NCBI GenBank assembly: GCA_018702715.1 | Contig: JABIYQ010000211.1 | Coordinates: 1-15,002, forward strand | Reading direction: 5' to 3' | DNA length: 15,002 nt | From: Desulfobacula sp. | GTDB lineage: Bacteria > Desulfobacterota > Desulfobacteria > Desulfobacterales > Desulfobacteraceae | Shown: positions 1 to 7,439 of the stretch, piece after piece | Numbering within the stretch: the first letter of the stretch is position 1 | Layout: every line of letters begins with the position of its first letter | The notes under the pieces: model-generated | The model's input: the letters and a program-made list of their open reading frames with translations, nothing else | Databases searched by the model: none | Told to the model about the DNA's origin: nothing | Position numbers and translations under genes: made by a program

Positions 1-297
1 AGCGATAAATTAAACATACTTGCTAGTTATCAAGATCAGATAGAATCTCTTCCCCCACAAGGATCTTTATTGGCGAGCAATTCACATTGCCGATATTTCA
101 TGTATGAGATCGAAAATATTGTATTAGGAATTCAGGGGCATCCTGAATTTGACAAAAAATTTGTCGAAACCCTTTATAAATCAAGAGTTGAATCGATCGG
201 TCGCAATATTGTCTCGACTGCCATATCAAGTTTAAATGGATCAATTCATCCTCATATTTTTGCAGAATGGATAAATAATTTTTTCCAAAAAACTTAG
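1..297 (+). CDS. Class I glutamine amidotransferase, C-terminal part (5' end outside window)
   Basis: The frame is open from the first base to TAG at 295-297, giving 98 visible residues. The visible part matches the end of a GMP-synthase-like class I glutamine amidotransferase (GATase1) domain. A SYQDQIESLP stretch corresponds to the usual SHQDQV..LP segment. GIQGHPEF (visible residues 43-50) carries the His and Glu of the Cys-His-Glu catalytic triad. The nucleophilic Cys would lie upstream, outside the window. Such domains hydrolyse glutamine, or act on related gamma-glutamyl amides, in the cytoplasm. The first residue of the SHQDQ motif region is Tyr where His is common. The next 800 bases are decayed, so this gene may be the last intact member of a former cluster. 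The family is fairly certain; the substrate is not known. Confidence 0.75.
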   Translation, partial: SDKLNILASYQDQIESLPPQGSLLASNSHCRYFMYEIENIVLGIQGHPEFDKKFVETLYKSRVESIGRNIVSTAISSLNGSIHPHIFAEWINNFFQKT

Positions 298-476
298 AGC
301 AAATCAAAAAAATGGGCTATGATCGCAAAATTCGAAAAGAACCCCATGAATCAGCTGTCTTTATAAAATCAGAAAAGGCAACTATGACCTTGTTTTTGCT
401 GGCTCACACGGGAGAACAAATTTAAAAAAGGAATCTTGCATGCTATATCACAGAAAATCGCTACAGGTCTCCTACT
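298..476. other. Non-coding or decayed stretch, no recognisable gene
   Basis: There is a short open frame at 312-425 (+, 37 codons, beginning MGYDRKIRKEPHESAVF), but it has no convincing ribosome site and its second half reads better in another frame (YDLVFAGSHGRTNLKK around 391-438). That pattern suggests a frameshifted gene remnant, but I do not recognise the family. No promoter, RNA gene or repeat is evident. Confidence 0.3.
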
Positions 477-567
477 GAGAAGCCATTGGTATTCTTTTGC
501 TGGACTCTCCTATTCCATTTATACCGGGCGATGTGGCCAATGCTTTTTTATGGCTATCCAAAGGCTT
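477..567 (+). pseudogene. Fragment of an Asp/Glu racemase-superfamily gene
   Basis: From about 477 the plus strand reads EAIGILLLDSPIPFIPGD followed by VANA. This lines up with residues 14-36 of the intact racemase-like protein encoded at 5183-5917 (EAIGIILMESYMPFPPGC, then PGNA). The frame is preceded directly by an in-frame TGA. After about 546 the match survives only with a frame change (FYGYPKAW), then ends before 570. It is therefore an N-terminal scrap of a paralogue and cannot make a working enzyme. The similarity rests on roughly 22 residues. Confidence 0.55.
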
Positions 568-572
568 GGTCA

Positions 573-908
573 CTATGCCGCCATCATGCATATTGAAATC
601 CCGAAACATAAGGGAGATGTTTCTTGCTGCTGGGGCAAAGACGCATTGCTGTATTCAATTGGTGTCCCCAATGTTGATTCTATATGAGCATGGGCATCGA
701 TAAATCCTGGAATGATAAATTTTCCAGTACCGTCTATTTCTTGATTTCCACTTCCCTTATAATCACCAATGCCAACAAAATATCCGTCTTTGACAGCAAC
801 ATCCGATGTGCAAATATCCTGTGTGATCACATCAACAATTTGAATATTGATAAACACAAGATCTGATTTAGTTAATTTTGCTGCAGAAAAGATTCTATCT
901 CTTAACAT
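573..908 (-). pseudogene. Adenine deaminase, truncated N-terminal fragment
   Basis: The minus-strand start at 906-908 (MLRDRIFSAAKL) has an AAGGGA ribosome site 7 nt upstream. The product carries the amidohydrolase signature of adenine deaminases: a VAVKDGYFVGIGDY segment, IDGTGKFIIPGFIDAHAHIE with the first two metal-binding histidines (residues 73 and 75), then TPIEYSNASLP. Homology stops near base 630, about residue 93 of an enzyme that normally has roughly 550-590. It runs into unrelated sequence and a stop at 573. Intact enzymes convert adenine to hypoxanthine in purine salvage. This copy lacks nearly all of the barrel and must be inactive. The break lies beside the racemase fragment on the other strand, pointing to a deletion or rearrangement junction around 567-630. 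Confidence 0.75.
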
Positions 909-1108
909 AACATATCCCTTGGTTTTATAAATAATTTGATGTCTATGCCCGGATATATTATTGTAGCACAATAACCAAATAAAGAGGACCATCTTGGGAA
1001 CATCGTTTAAAGACCAGCTCATTGAAACAAATTGTTTAAATCTTGATGATTACGAAGAGCCGTACTACTTTACCGTGGGAAAGATAATTAATTAAAGGTA
1101 TCCATAAA
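909..1108. other. Intergenic with a possible gene tail (967-1095)
   Basis: A plus-strand frame from 967 to TAA at 1093-1095 ends with GTSFKDQLIETNCLNLDDYE, then EPYYFTVGKIIN. It looks protein-like, with balanced acidic and aromatic content, but has no good start or ribosome site. It may be the 3' remnant of a deleted gene; I do not recognise it. The promoter for the gene starting at 1109 should lie here or upstream, but I find no sigma-54 element with correct spacing and only weak sigma-70-like matches. Confidence 0.3.
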
Positions 1109-3022
1109 ATGCAAATGACCAATAAACAGAGAATGCTGGCCGCCATCAAAGGGGAAACACCAGATGCATTACCTTTCGCACCAAGGATGGACTTATGGTA
1201 TGCCGCGGCCCAGGCCTGCAATAGTCTTCCGGAACACTATAAAAATGATTCTCTGGAAGATATCTGCAAAAAAGAAAACTGGGGAATATACCGGTTGACC
1301 GGTGATTACAGATATCTTGAAAAAAAACATTCAGACTGGCCTTTTACCTGTCTTGGAATATTCGCTCCTCCTGAAACGGTTCATGGCATGACATTTGATG
1401 ACAACATCAATATTAAAACCCAGCTGAATGATGGCGTTATGGATATCGTTTTTGAAACACTTAAAGGAGAATTAACCACCACCCTGGTTTTAAACAATGA
1501 AATGAAAAAAGAAGGGGTGACCTATCCATGGATTAAAGAAAAGCTGATTAAAAAAGACGAAGACTGGGATCTTGTGGCCCTGCTTTTTGAAAGTCTGAAG
1601 CTGATTCCACGCAATGAGTCCTTTCTTGAACAGGAAAAGCGGATTGGTGAAAACGGTCTTATTGTCAGCCAGGCAACAGATGCAGGATCTCCAGTTCATC
1701 TCATACAAAAAAATCTGATCAGCCCCACCCGGTTTTTCACCCTGTACAAAGAAGATCGAAAAAGAATAGACAAGCTTGCGGACAGTATTAGCAATTATTT
1801 TAACCAGGTTTTAGATATTTACGAAAACTATCCGGGTGATGTGCTTGCCTGGGGATGTAATTATGACCGTACAATCACCTTCCCGCCCTATTTTGAAAAA
1901 GATATTCTTCCCTGGCATATCAAAGCCCATGAGCGGTTAAAACCCCTGGGCAAGTATATAATTACACATACGGACGGAGAAAATGACGGGCTCATGGATC
2001 TTATCCTTAAAACAAAAGTTGATGGTTGTGAATCTTTATGCCCCTACCCTATGACACGCCTCAAACTTCATGAATACAGGGAAAAATGGAAGGATGTGGT
2101 AATTATTGGTGGAATTCCTGCCGACTACCTGATTCCCGGCAAAACCTCTGAAAAAGAAATGATTGATTATTTTGACTATGCATTTAAGTCCATGGCGCCG
2201 GGTAATTTGTTCATTCCAGGGATAACAGATGCTGTCAGTCCCTTAAGCTCTTTTGACCGTGTGCAGAAAATGGGGGATTATTTTGCCCAAAACGGAAAAC
2301 TCCCCCTTAATGATGAAAGTTTCAAAGATATTTTTGCAGGAGAGCAAACAAGAGTTATTGGCGAACAATGTCTTTCAGAGGAACAAGGCATCCTCAAAGA
2401 AATCCAGCTTTGCATCATTGAAGCCGACAAAACCAAAATAAAGACCTTAATAAGCACGGCACTTGGGAATCAAATAGAAGCCGGGATGATCCTGGAACAT
2501 GGCATGATTTCAGCCATGAATTATGTGGGGGACGGTTTTTCAGAAGGAAAATTTTTTATCCCGGAAATGCTGCTTTCCGCCCAGACAATGGAAGAAGGTG
2601 TCTCGGTTTTAAAACCACACTTGCTGGAAGACTCTTCTGCCACAGGATCTGGTAAAGTGTTATTAGGAACGGTTGCAGGTGATCTCCACGACATAGGCAA
2701 AAATCTGGTGGCCATCATGTTGAGGGGCGTCGGGTTTAAGGTCATTGATCTGGGGATCAATGTGTCTCCTGAAACCTTTGTCACATCTATCCAGGAACAT
2801 GATGCGGATATCCTGGCACTTTCCGCTTTACTGACAACCACGATGCCGAAAATGAAACAAACCATAGATGCTGTTGTGGAAGCGGGCTTAAGGGAAAAAA
2901 TAAAAATTATTGTGGGTGGTGCCCCGGTTACCCATGAATTTGCAAAAAAGATCGGTGCAGATGGGTATGCTGAAACAGCTGGCAGTGCATCGCGTACAGC
3001 CCAGGAATTGATGACCGTTTAA
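1109..3022 (+). CDS. Methyltransferase-corrinoid fusion protein (UroD/MtaA-like plus B12-binding, CmuA-like architecture)
   Basis: The 637-residue protein joins two halves of a methyl-transfer system. Residues 1 to about 400 resemble the uroporphyrinogen-decarboxylase/MtaA methyltransferase family: MTNKQRMLAAIKGETPDALPF opening, HTDGEN at 287-292 and GGIPADYL at 334-341. Residues of about 420-637 form a methionine-synthase-type cobalamin module: a helical cap (EAGMILEHGMISAMNYVGDGF, 457-477), then a Rossmann domain with GDLHDIGKN (524-532; His527 would be the lower cobalt ligand), SALLTTTMP (572-580) and VGGAPV (602-607). Fusion in this order is known from the chloromethane enzyme CmuA, which is of similar size. 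The zinc motif of MtaA (His-x-Cys) is His-x-Asp here. Likely role: methyl transfer between a methyl donor, its own corrinoid and perhaps tetrahydrofolate. An AAAGG ribosome site lies 10 nt upstream; a start at 1115 is also possible. The regulator gene follows after 28 nt. Confidence 0.85.
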   Translation: MQMTNKQRMLAAIKGETPDALPFAPRMDLWYAAAQACNSLPEHYKNDSLEDICKKENWGIYRLTGDYRYLEKKHSDWPFTCLGIFAPPETVHGMTFDDNINIKTQLNDGVMDIVFETLKGELTTTLVLNNEMKKEGVTYPWIKEKLIKKDEDWDLVALLFESLKLIPRNESFLEQEKRIGENGLIVSQATDAGSPVHLIQKNLISPTRFFTLYKEDRKRIDKLADSISNYFNQVLDIYENYPGDVLAWGCNYDRTITFPPYFEKDILPWHIKAHERLKPLGKYIITHTDGENDGLMDLILKTKVDGCESLCPYPMTRLKLHEYREKWKDVVIIGGIPADYLIPGKTSEKEMIDYFDYAFKSMAPGNLFIPGITDAVSPLSSFDRVQKMGDYFAQNGKLPLNDESFKDIFAGEQTRVIGEQCLSEEQGILKEIQLCIIEADKTKIKTLISTALGNQIEAGMILEHGMISAMNYVGDGFSEGKFFIPEMLLSAQTMEEGVSVLKPHLLEDSSATGSGKVLLGTVAGDLHDIGKNLVAIMLRGVGFKVIDLGINVSPETFVTSIQEHDADILALSALLTTTMPKMKQTIDAVVEAGLREKIKIIVGGAPVTHEFAKKIGADGYAETAGSASRTAQELMTV

Positions 3023-3050
3023 ACCAAATAATTGGAAAGGCAAACCATTC

Positions 3051-4793
3051 ATGAAACAACCTGATTGCTCACAAATACTTCAAAACTGTGCCCACGGGGT
3101 AATTGGAACAGATGTTAAAGGCCGGATCATCCATATCAATTCCAAGGCCAAAGAAATCATCAGGTTTGCCGGTCCACTCGGGCAGGATACAAATGTCATT
3201 GATCTGTTACCGGCAACGGGTAAACTGATCCTTGGGGCAATGGAAAGCCGGAACCCCTATTTCGGCCACCAGGTGGAAGGAAAGCTGGAAAATCTTATCG
3301 TAAGCATCAATATCATCGAAGACAAGGACGAAATATGTGGATCAGTCTGCAGTTTTGTGGATCTAAACGAATTCAAATCAGTTGCCCACAAACTTGATTT
3401 TATTGAATTGATGGATAAAAAATTTGAAACCGTTTTTGAGGCTTCCTTTGATGGAATCTGGCTGGCTGACGGTGAGGGCCGGATCATTAAGATCAACAAG
3501 ACCAGCGAAAAAATAATGGGAATGAATCGTTCGAAAGTCATCGGCAAAAAGGTCCAGGAAATCGTTGAACAGGGGGTGTACGATAATTATATGACGGATG
3601 AGGTCATCCGGACAAAAAAAAGAGTATCCCAGCTGCAGACCGCCCTTTTAACAGGCAAACAGATTCTTTGCACGGGAATTCCCGTACTGGATAAAAATGG
3701 AGAGGTATCCATGGTCGTCATAAATGAACGGGATATCTCTCAACTTATGGCCACTCAAAAGGAACTGGAAGATATTCGCCAGGAAAAAGACCGGTACAAA
3801 GAAGAGCTGGATACCATGGTCATGAAAGAGCTTCGGGAAAATAATATTGTTGCTGAAAATGAAAAAATGCGACACACCATGCAGATGGCCGTGAGATTTG
3901 GACGGATGAATGTGTCGGATATCCTGGTCCAGGGAGAATCAGGAACGGGGAAAGGATTAATAGCCAAGTTTATCCATAAAAGCGGTCAAAGGTCTTCCAA
4001 ACCTTTTATACAGATCAATTGTGCGGCTCTTCCGGATACAATCCTGGAAGCCGAGTTGTTTGGTTATGAGAAAGGTGCTTTTACCGGAGCAAATGAAAGC
4101 GGAAAACCAGGCCTTATTGAACTGGCCAATGAAGGGACCTTGTTTCTTGATGAGATTGGAGACTTATCTCCGGCAGGACAGGCAAAATTGTTAAAATATC
4201 TGGATGATCATGAGGTGATGCGGATCGGCGGCACCCAGTCTAAATTTATTGACTGTGTTGTGATTGCTGCTTCAAATCAAAACCTTCAAAAACTTGTGAA
4301 AAATAAGAAATTTCGTCCTGATCTGCTGTTCAGACTCAACAGCATTTCCATATCCCTCCCGCCTCTCAGAGAAAGGCCTGAAGATATTTTTGAATTAACC
4401 TATCAGTTTTTGAAAACAAACAACGCCAAATTCAACTCGAATAAAAAAATCAATCCTTTGACCATTGCCATGATGCAGACCTATTCCTTTCCCGGCAATA
4501 TCCGGGAACTTAAAAATATCATTAAAAAAGGGGTGATCATGAGCGAATCCGAATATATTGACAGTATAGTGATCGATTGCATTGGGAAAGAGGTGATTGA
4601 CGAGGTCACCAGGGCTGAAAATGCCGATAAAAAAATCAGAAGCCTTGAGGATATAACGAATGCCTTTGAAAAAGAAATTATCAAAAACGCCATAAAAAAA
4701 TTTCATTCCACAAGGGAGCTGGCCCGGCATCTGAATATCAGCCAGCCCACAATTGTTCGAAAGCTCAAAAAGCACGGATTATCAACCCGCTAA
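3051..4793 (+). CDS. Sigma-54-dependent transcriptional activator (PAS-PAS-AAA+-HTH)
   Basis: This 580-residue enhancer-binding protein has two PAS-like sensor domains (about 7-110 and 121-235), a short coiled coil (235-262), a complete AAA+ sigma-54 interaction domain (about 265-495) and a Fis/TyrR-type helix-turn-helix (about 552-577, STRELARHLNISQPTIVRKL). The ATPase motifs are intact: Walker A GESGTGKG (295-302), the sigma-54 contact loop GAFTGA (342-347), Walker B GTLFLDEIG (362-370) and the FRPDLLFRLN arginine-finger region (421-430). There is no receiver domain, so a ligand or redox signal sensed by the PAS domains is more likely than a histidine kinase. The gene lies 28 nt after the corrinoid fusion gene and is probably cotranscribed. 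The three sigma-54 promoters and matching palindromes in this window are its obvious candidate targets. Confidence 0.93.
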   Translation: MKQPDCSQILQNCAHGVIGTDVKGRIIHINSKAKEIIRFAGPLGQDTNVIDLLPATGKLILGAMESRNPYFGHQVEGKLENLIVSINIIEDKDEICGSVCSFVDLNEFKSVAHKLDFIELMDKKFETVFEASFDGIWLADGEGRIIKINKTSEKIMGMNRSKVIGKKVQEIVEQGVYDNYMTDEVIRTKKRVSQLQTALLTGKQILCTGIPVLDKNGEVSMVVINERDISQLMATQKELEDIRQEKDRYKEELDTMVMKELRENNIVAENEKMRHTMQMAVRFGRMNVSDILVQGESGTGKGLIAKFIHKSGQRSSKPFIQINCAALPDTILEAELFGYEKGAFTGANESGKPGLIELANEGTLFLDEIGDLSPAGQAKLLKYLDDHEVMRIGGTQSKFIDCVVIAASNQNLQKLVKNKKFRPDLLFRLNSISISLPPLRERPEDIFELTYQFLKTNNAKFNSNKKINPLTIAMMQTYSFPGNIRELKNIIKKGVIMSESEYIDSIVIDCIGKEVIDEVTRAENADKKIRSLEDITNAFEKEIIKNAIKKFHSTRELARHLNISQPTIVRKLKKHGLSTR

Positions 4794-4794
4794 A

Positions 4795-4811
4795 AAAACA
4801 AGGTCTGTTTT
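4795..4811 (+). terminator. Weak A/T-rich hairpin after the regulator gene
   Basis: AAAACA (4795-4800) pairs with TGTTTT (4806-4811) around a 5-nt loop just after the TAA, and a run of T follows at 4817-4822 after ACATA. The stem is short and almost all A-T, so termination strength is doubtful. Confidence 0.25.
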
Positions 4812-4923
4812 ACATATTTTTTACAGCCTCCCCGCCATGATATCACCCTTGTGTTTCCCTGGAACAACCCGATTCAATACCACTTCAATTATGGATCAAC
4901 GCTTTAAAATCCATGGTTTTTCA

Positions 4924-4941
4924 TGATTCAGATCTGTATCA
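4924..4941. promoter_or_regulatory. Palindromic upstream activating site, copy 1
   Basis: TGATTCAGATCTGTATCA is an 18-bp palindrome with one mismatched pair. Closely related palindromes occur at 13525 and 13558. It ends 74 bp before the -24 element at 5015, the usual range for a sigma-54 activator site. Looser half-site-like pieces (GATTCA at 4871, TGGATCA at 4892) lie just upstream. I infer that it binds the regulator encoded at 3051-4793. Confidence 0.6.
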
Positions 4942-5014
4942 ATGAGACCCTGCTTTATCTAATTATTTTTAATAACCCATAAAAATAATTCGGTTTTTTA
5001 AACGGCCGTGTCTC

Positions 5015-5030
5015 TGGTTCAATTTTTGCT
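5015..5030 (+). promoter_or_regulatory. Sigma-54 promoter of the racemase/Sec-AOR operon
   Basis: TGGTTCAATTTTTGCT has the invariant GG (5016-5017) and GC (5028-5029) at the exact sigma-54 spacing, with a full TTGCT -12 box and a C before TGG. Transcription should start near 5040, leaving a leader of about 140 nt before the racemase gene. Confidence 0.75.
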
Positions 5031-5119
5031 AACGTTTTACATGAACTGCTTTGTAAGAGTTTTTAATGCGTTGGTTACGTTTTTAAACCTTTTTTTGATT
5101 TCATGTTCATTTATGAAAG

Positions 5120-5155
5120 CTGCGTTATTCTCATTAGATGAGGCGATAATCGCAG
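5120..5155 (+). promoter_or_regulatory. Long leader hairpin just upstream of the ribosome site
   Basis: Three nested stems stack into one hairpin: CTGCG/CGCAG (5120-5124 with 5151-5155), TTAT/ATAA (5125-5128 with 5146-5149) and CTCAT/ATGAG (5130-5134 with 5138-5142) around a TAG loop. This gives 14 base pairs with a one-base bulge and a 1x3 internal loop. It ends 11 nt before the AAGGAGG ribosome site (5167-5173), inside the leader predicted from the sigma-54 promoter. It may stabilise the transcript or influence translation. No T-run follows, so it is not a typical terminator. Confidence 0.5.
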
Positions 5156-5182
5156 GTAAAACAGGTAAGGAGGAATACCCAT

Positions 5183-5917
5183 ATGATTTATAAAGCCAAC
5201 AAAGGTCAAACAAGTTATGGTGAAGCCATTGGGATTATTTTGATGGAGAGCTATATGCCATTTCCCCCGGGATGTCCGGGAAACGCAACTACCTTTGACT
5301 ACCCTGTCAGATATGAAATCGTTAAGGGTGCCAACATGGATAGGCTTGTTTATAAAGGAGACCCCAAACTGCTTCAACCCTTTATTGATGCCGGGTGGGC
5401 ATTGATAAATCAAGGAGTGAGTGCCGTTACTGGCAATTGCGGTTTCATGGTGTTGTATCATGATATCCTGGCCAAAGAATTTCCCGTTCCCACGTTTATG
5501 TCCAGCCTGCTTCAATTGCCCTTTATTTCCCGGATGTTGAAACCGGGTGAAAAAATCGGGATTATCACTGCCAACTATGACACACTCACGGACAAACATC
5601 TTGAAATAGCCACCAATGGCGCTGACATCCCCCTGGCTGTTACCGGCATGCAGAAGCAACCCAATTTTTATGATGCCATCCACGCTGAAAAAGGATTTCT
5701 TGATTTTGATAAAGTTGAGGCTGAAGTGGTTGAGGTAACTGGCAATCTTCTTGAAGAACATCCGGATATAAAAGCCATTCTTTTTGAGTGTACGGATTTA
5801 CCCCCTTATGCAGCAGCTGTACAAAGGGCATTTGGATTACCGATTTATGATTTTTCAACCATGATAAATTATGTTTACTCGGCAACGGTCCGAAAGCGTT
5901 TCTGCGGCTATACATAA
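5183..5917 (+). CDS. Asp/Glu/hydantoin racemase-superfamily protein
   Basis: This 244-residue cytoplasmic protein has the layout of the two-cysteine racemase/isomerase superfamily. The opening is EAIGIILMESYMPFPPGCPG, with GNATTFDYPVRY (33-44). The first catalytic-type cysteine is in VTGNCGFM (Cys86), and a second in LFECTDLPPY (Cys203) takes the place of the usual EC(T/A) motif. GEKIGIITAN (122-131) is the strand-turn between the halves. Family members racemise or isomerise small acids such as aspartate, glutamate, hydantoins or maleate by paired cysteine acid-base chemistry. The exact substrate cannot be told. A strong AAGGAGG ribosome site lies 9 nt before the ATG. It is the first gene of the operon behind the sigma-54 promoter, and a scrap of a paralogue lies at 477-567. 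Confidence 0.8.
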   Translation: MIYKANKGQTSYGEAIGIILMESYMPFPPGCPGNATTFDYPVRYEIVKGANMDRLVYKGDPKLLQPFIDAGWALINQGVSAVTGNCGFMVLYHDILAKEFPVPTFMSSLLQLPFISRMLKPGEKIGIITANYDTLTDKHLEIATNGADIPLAVTGMQKQPNFYDAIHAEKGFLDFDKVEAEVVEVTGNLLEEHPDIKAILFECTDLPPYAAAVQRAFGLPIYDFSTMINYVYSATVRKRFCGYT

Positions 5918-5971
5918 CCCTGTTATAAACAATAACCTTTAAAACATATGATAGATGGAAAAGGAGATAAC

Positions 5972-7429
5972 ATGATAGAAAAAAAAGTCTTGATCAATGG
6001 AGAATGGGTTGAAGCTGTAAGCGGTGAGCGATTTGAAGTGATTTCACCGGGTGATGGAAGCGTTGTGGGAAGTGTTCCAATGTGTTCCAGAGAAGATGCG
6101 GTCAAAGCGGTTGAAGCAGCTCAGCAAGGCCGTGCTGCCTTAAAAAAACTGTCACTTTTAAAAAGAATTGAGCTGCTTCATAAGGCTGTGGATATTGCCA
6201 AATCAAAAGACAAAGAAGCCTGCAAAATCATGTGCATGGAGTCTGGCAAGCCCATGACCCAGTCCATCAGTGAAGCAAGTCCCGCCACAGGGTATAGCTG
6301 GAGCAACTTTCATGTGGCCATGAACAATGTCAAAACCCACAGGGGATTGACCCTGCCCAATGTTACAGAAGATAATAACAATAAAAGAATAATCCATACC
6401 TATGAGCCTGTTGGGGTTGTGGCCAATCTTTCCACGTTCAGCTATCCGTCTGAAATGCCCAATTGTACCATTCCATACGCCCTGGCATTGGGGAATGCCG
6501 TTATTGTCAAGCCATCCTGTGGAGCACCCATCAGTGCTATCCTTATTGCAGAAGCGCTGCACGAAGCCGGTTTTCCCGCCGGCAGCATCAATATCGTGAC
6601 CGGCCCGGGCAGTGATGTGGGCGATGAACTTGTCTCCAATCCCGGAGTACAGGCCATCAACCTTTTCGGCCAGGAAAACACCTGTGAAACGATAACCCAG
6701 AGGGCCGGGATGAGAAGAATACTGGCAGCCGTTGTATCCAATAATCCTTTTATTGTCATGGATGATGCCAATATTGAAGAAGCAGTTCTCTCTGCAGCCC
6801 AGGGTGCTTATGGCCATAATGGACAATCCCCGATTTCCACCAGGAGAATCCTTGTTCACAAGGATGTATATCATTCATTTGTGGAAAAATTTTTGGAAAA
6901 AACCAAAAGTATGGTCTTTGGTGACCCCATGGACATAAATACAGATATCGGACCATTGAATAATGAGATAATTTTGAACCAGACCCTTGCCAAACTGGCC
7001 GATGCCAGGGAAAAGGGCGGAAAATTTCTGACCGGCGGACATGTGTCAAAAGGCCTGTATCTTGAGCCGACCATCATTGATGAGGCCAACCCTGATATGC
7101 TGGTAACAAATGAACCCACCATGGGACCTGTGGTTCCCATTATGATCTTTGATACCATTGAACAAGCCGTGGAAATGGCCAATGCCACCCGGTTCGGATT
7201 CCAGGCAGGTGCCTTTACCAGCAGTCTGTCCAATGCCTATTTTTTCTCTGAAAATATTGAGTCCGGCAGCGTCTATATTAATGAAGCCACCTCCTGCTGG
7301 GATGAAATGTCTCCCTTTGGCGGCGTGAAAAAAAGTGGTATGGGAAGGATGTTGTCCAATTGGATTTTTAATGAATTGACCCATGTTAAAATGACCCTGT
7401 TTGATTTAGGCAAAGTGAAAAAAGGATAA
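5972..7429 (+). CDS. Aldehyde-dehydrogenase-fold protein lacking the catalytic residues
   Basis: At 485 residues this matches the aldehyde dehydrogenase superfamily along its whole length: LINGEWVEAVSGERFEVISP at the start, GNAVIVKPS (174-182), NNPFIVMDDANIEEAV (257-272), FGGVKKSGMGR (449-459). Every key catalytic position is changed. The oxyanion Asn of PFN is Ser157 (TFSYPS). The general-base Glu of LELGGK is Ala253. The nucleophilic Cys of GQxC is Pro287 (GQSPIST), and the Glu-Cys spacing of 34 is preserved. The NAD-site FTGS is replaced around FGQEN (232-236), and the Glu of EE(I/T)FGPV is Pro382. It probably cannot oxidise aldehydes in the usual way and may be a scaffold, binding or repurposed protein. 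The start at 5972 has an AAGGAG ribosome site 5 nt away; an upstream ATG at 5948 lacks one. The AOR gene follows after 10 nt, its ribosome site overlapping this stop codon. Confidence 0.85.
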   Translation: MIEKKVLINGEWVEAVSGERFEVISPGDGSVVGSVPMCSREDAVKAVEAAQQGRAALKKLSLLKRIELLHKAVDIAKSKDKEACKIMCMESGKPMTQSISEASPATGYSWSNFHVAMNNVKTHRGLTLPNVTEDNNNKRIIHTYEPVGVVANLSTFSYPSEMPNCTIPYALALGNAVIVKPSCGAPISAILIAEALHEAGFPAGSINIVTGPGSDVGDELVSNPGVQAINLFGQENTCETITQRAGMRRILAAVVSNNPFIVMDDANIEEAVLSAAQGAYGHNGQSPISTRRILVHKDVYHSFVEKFLEKTKSMVFGDPMDINTDIGPLNNEIILNQTLAKLADAREKGGKFLTGGHVSKGLYLEPTIIDEANPDMLVTNEPTMGPVVPIMIFDTIEQAVEMANATRFGFQAGAFTSSLSNAYFFSENIESGSVYINEATSCWDEMSPFGGVKKSGMGRMLSNWIFNELTHVKMTLFDLGKVKKG

Positions 7430-7439
7430 GGAAACAATT

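Noticed and set aside
436..703. Two overlapping plus-strand frames (436-687 and 497-703)
   Set aside because: They run across the junction of the racemase scrap and the antisense of the adenine deaminase stub, so the predicted proteins are not coherent.
950..965. Possible sigma-54 promoter before the corrinoid fusion gene
   Set aside because: CGGATATATTATTGT has the right GG spacing but TTGT instead of TTGC and no T before GG. No matching palindrome was seen upstream.
908..1022. Upstream extension of the adenine deaminase frame to 1022
   Set aside because: The extension is not homologous to the family, and the ATG at 906-908 has its own ribosome site and a typical N-terminus.
5076..5098. 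GGTT/AACC repeat followed by seven T in the leader as an attenuator
   Set aside because: Only four base pairs with a nine-base loop, too weak to call.
5008..5193. Small plus-strand open frame in the leader of the racemase gene
   Set aside because: It begins within the sigma-54 promoter before any expected transcript start, has no ribosome site, is low in complexity and overlaps the real start.
5111..5761. 216-codon minus-strand frame
   Set aside because: It is the antisense shadow of the racemase-like gene, which has clear family motifs and a strong ribosome site.
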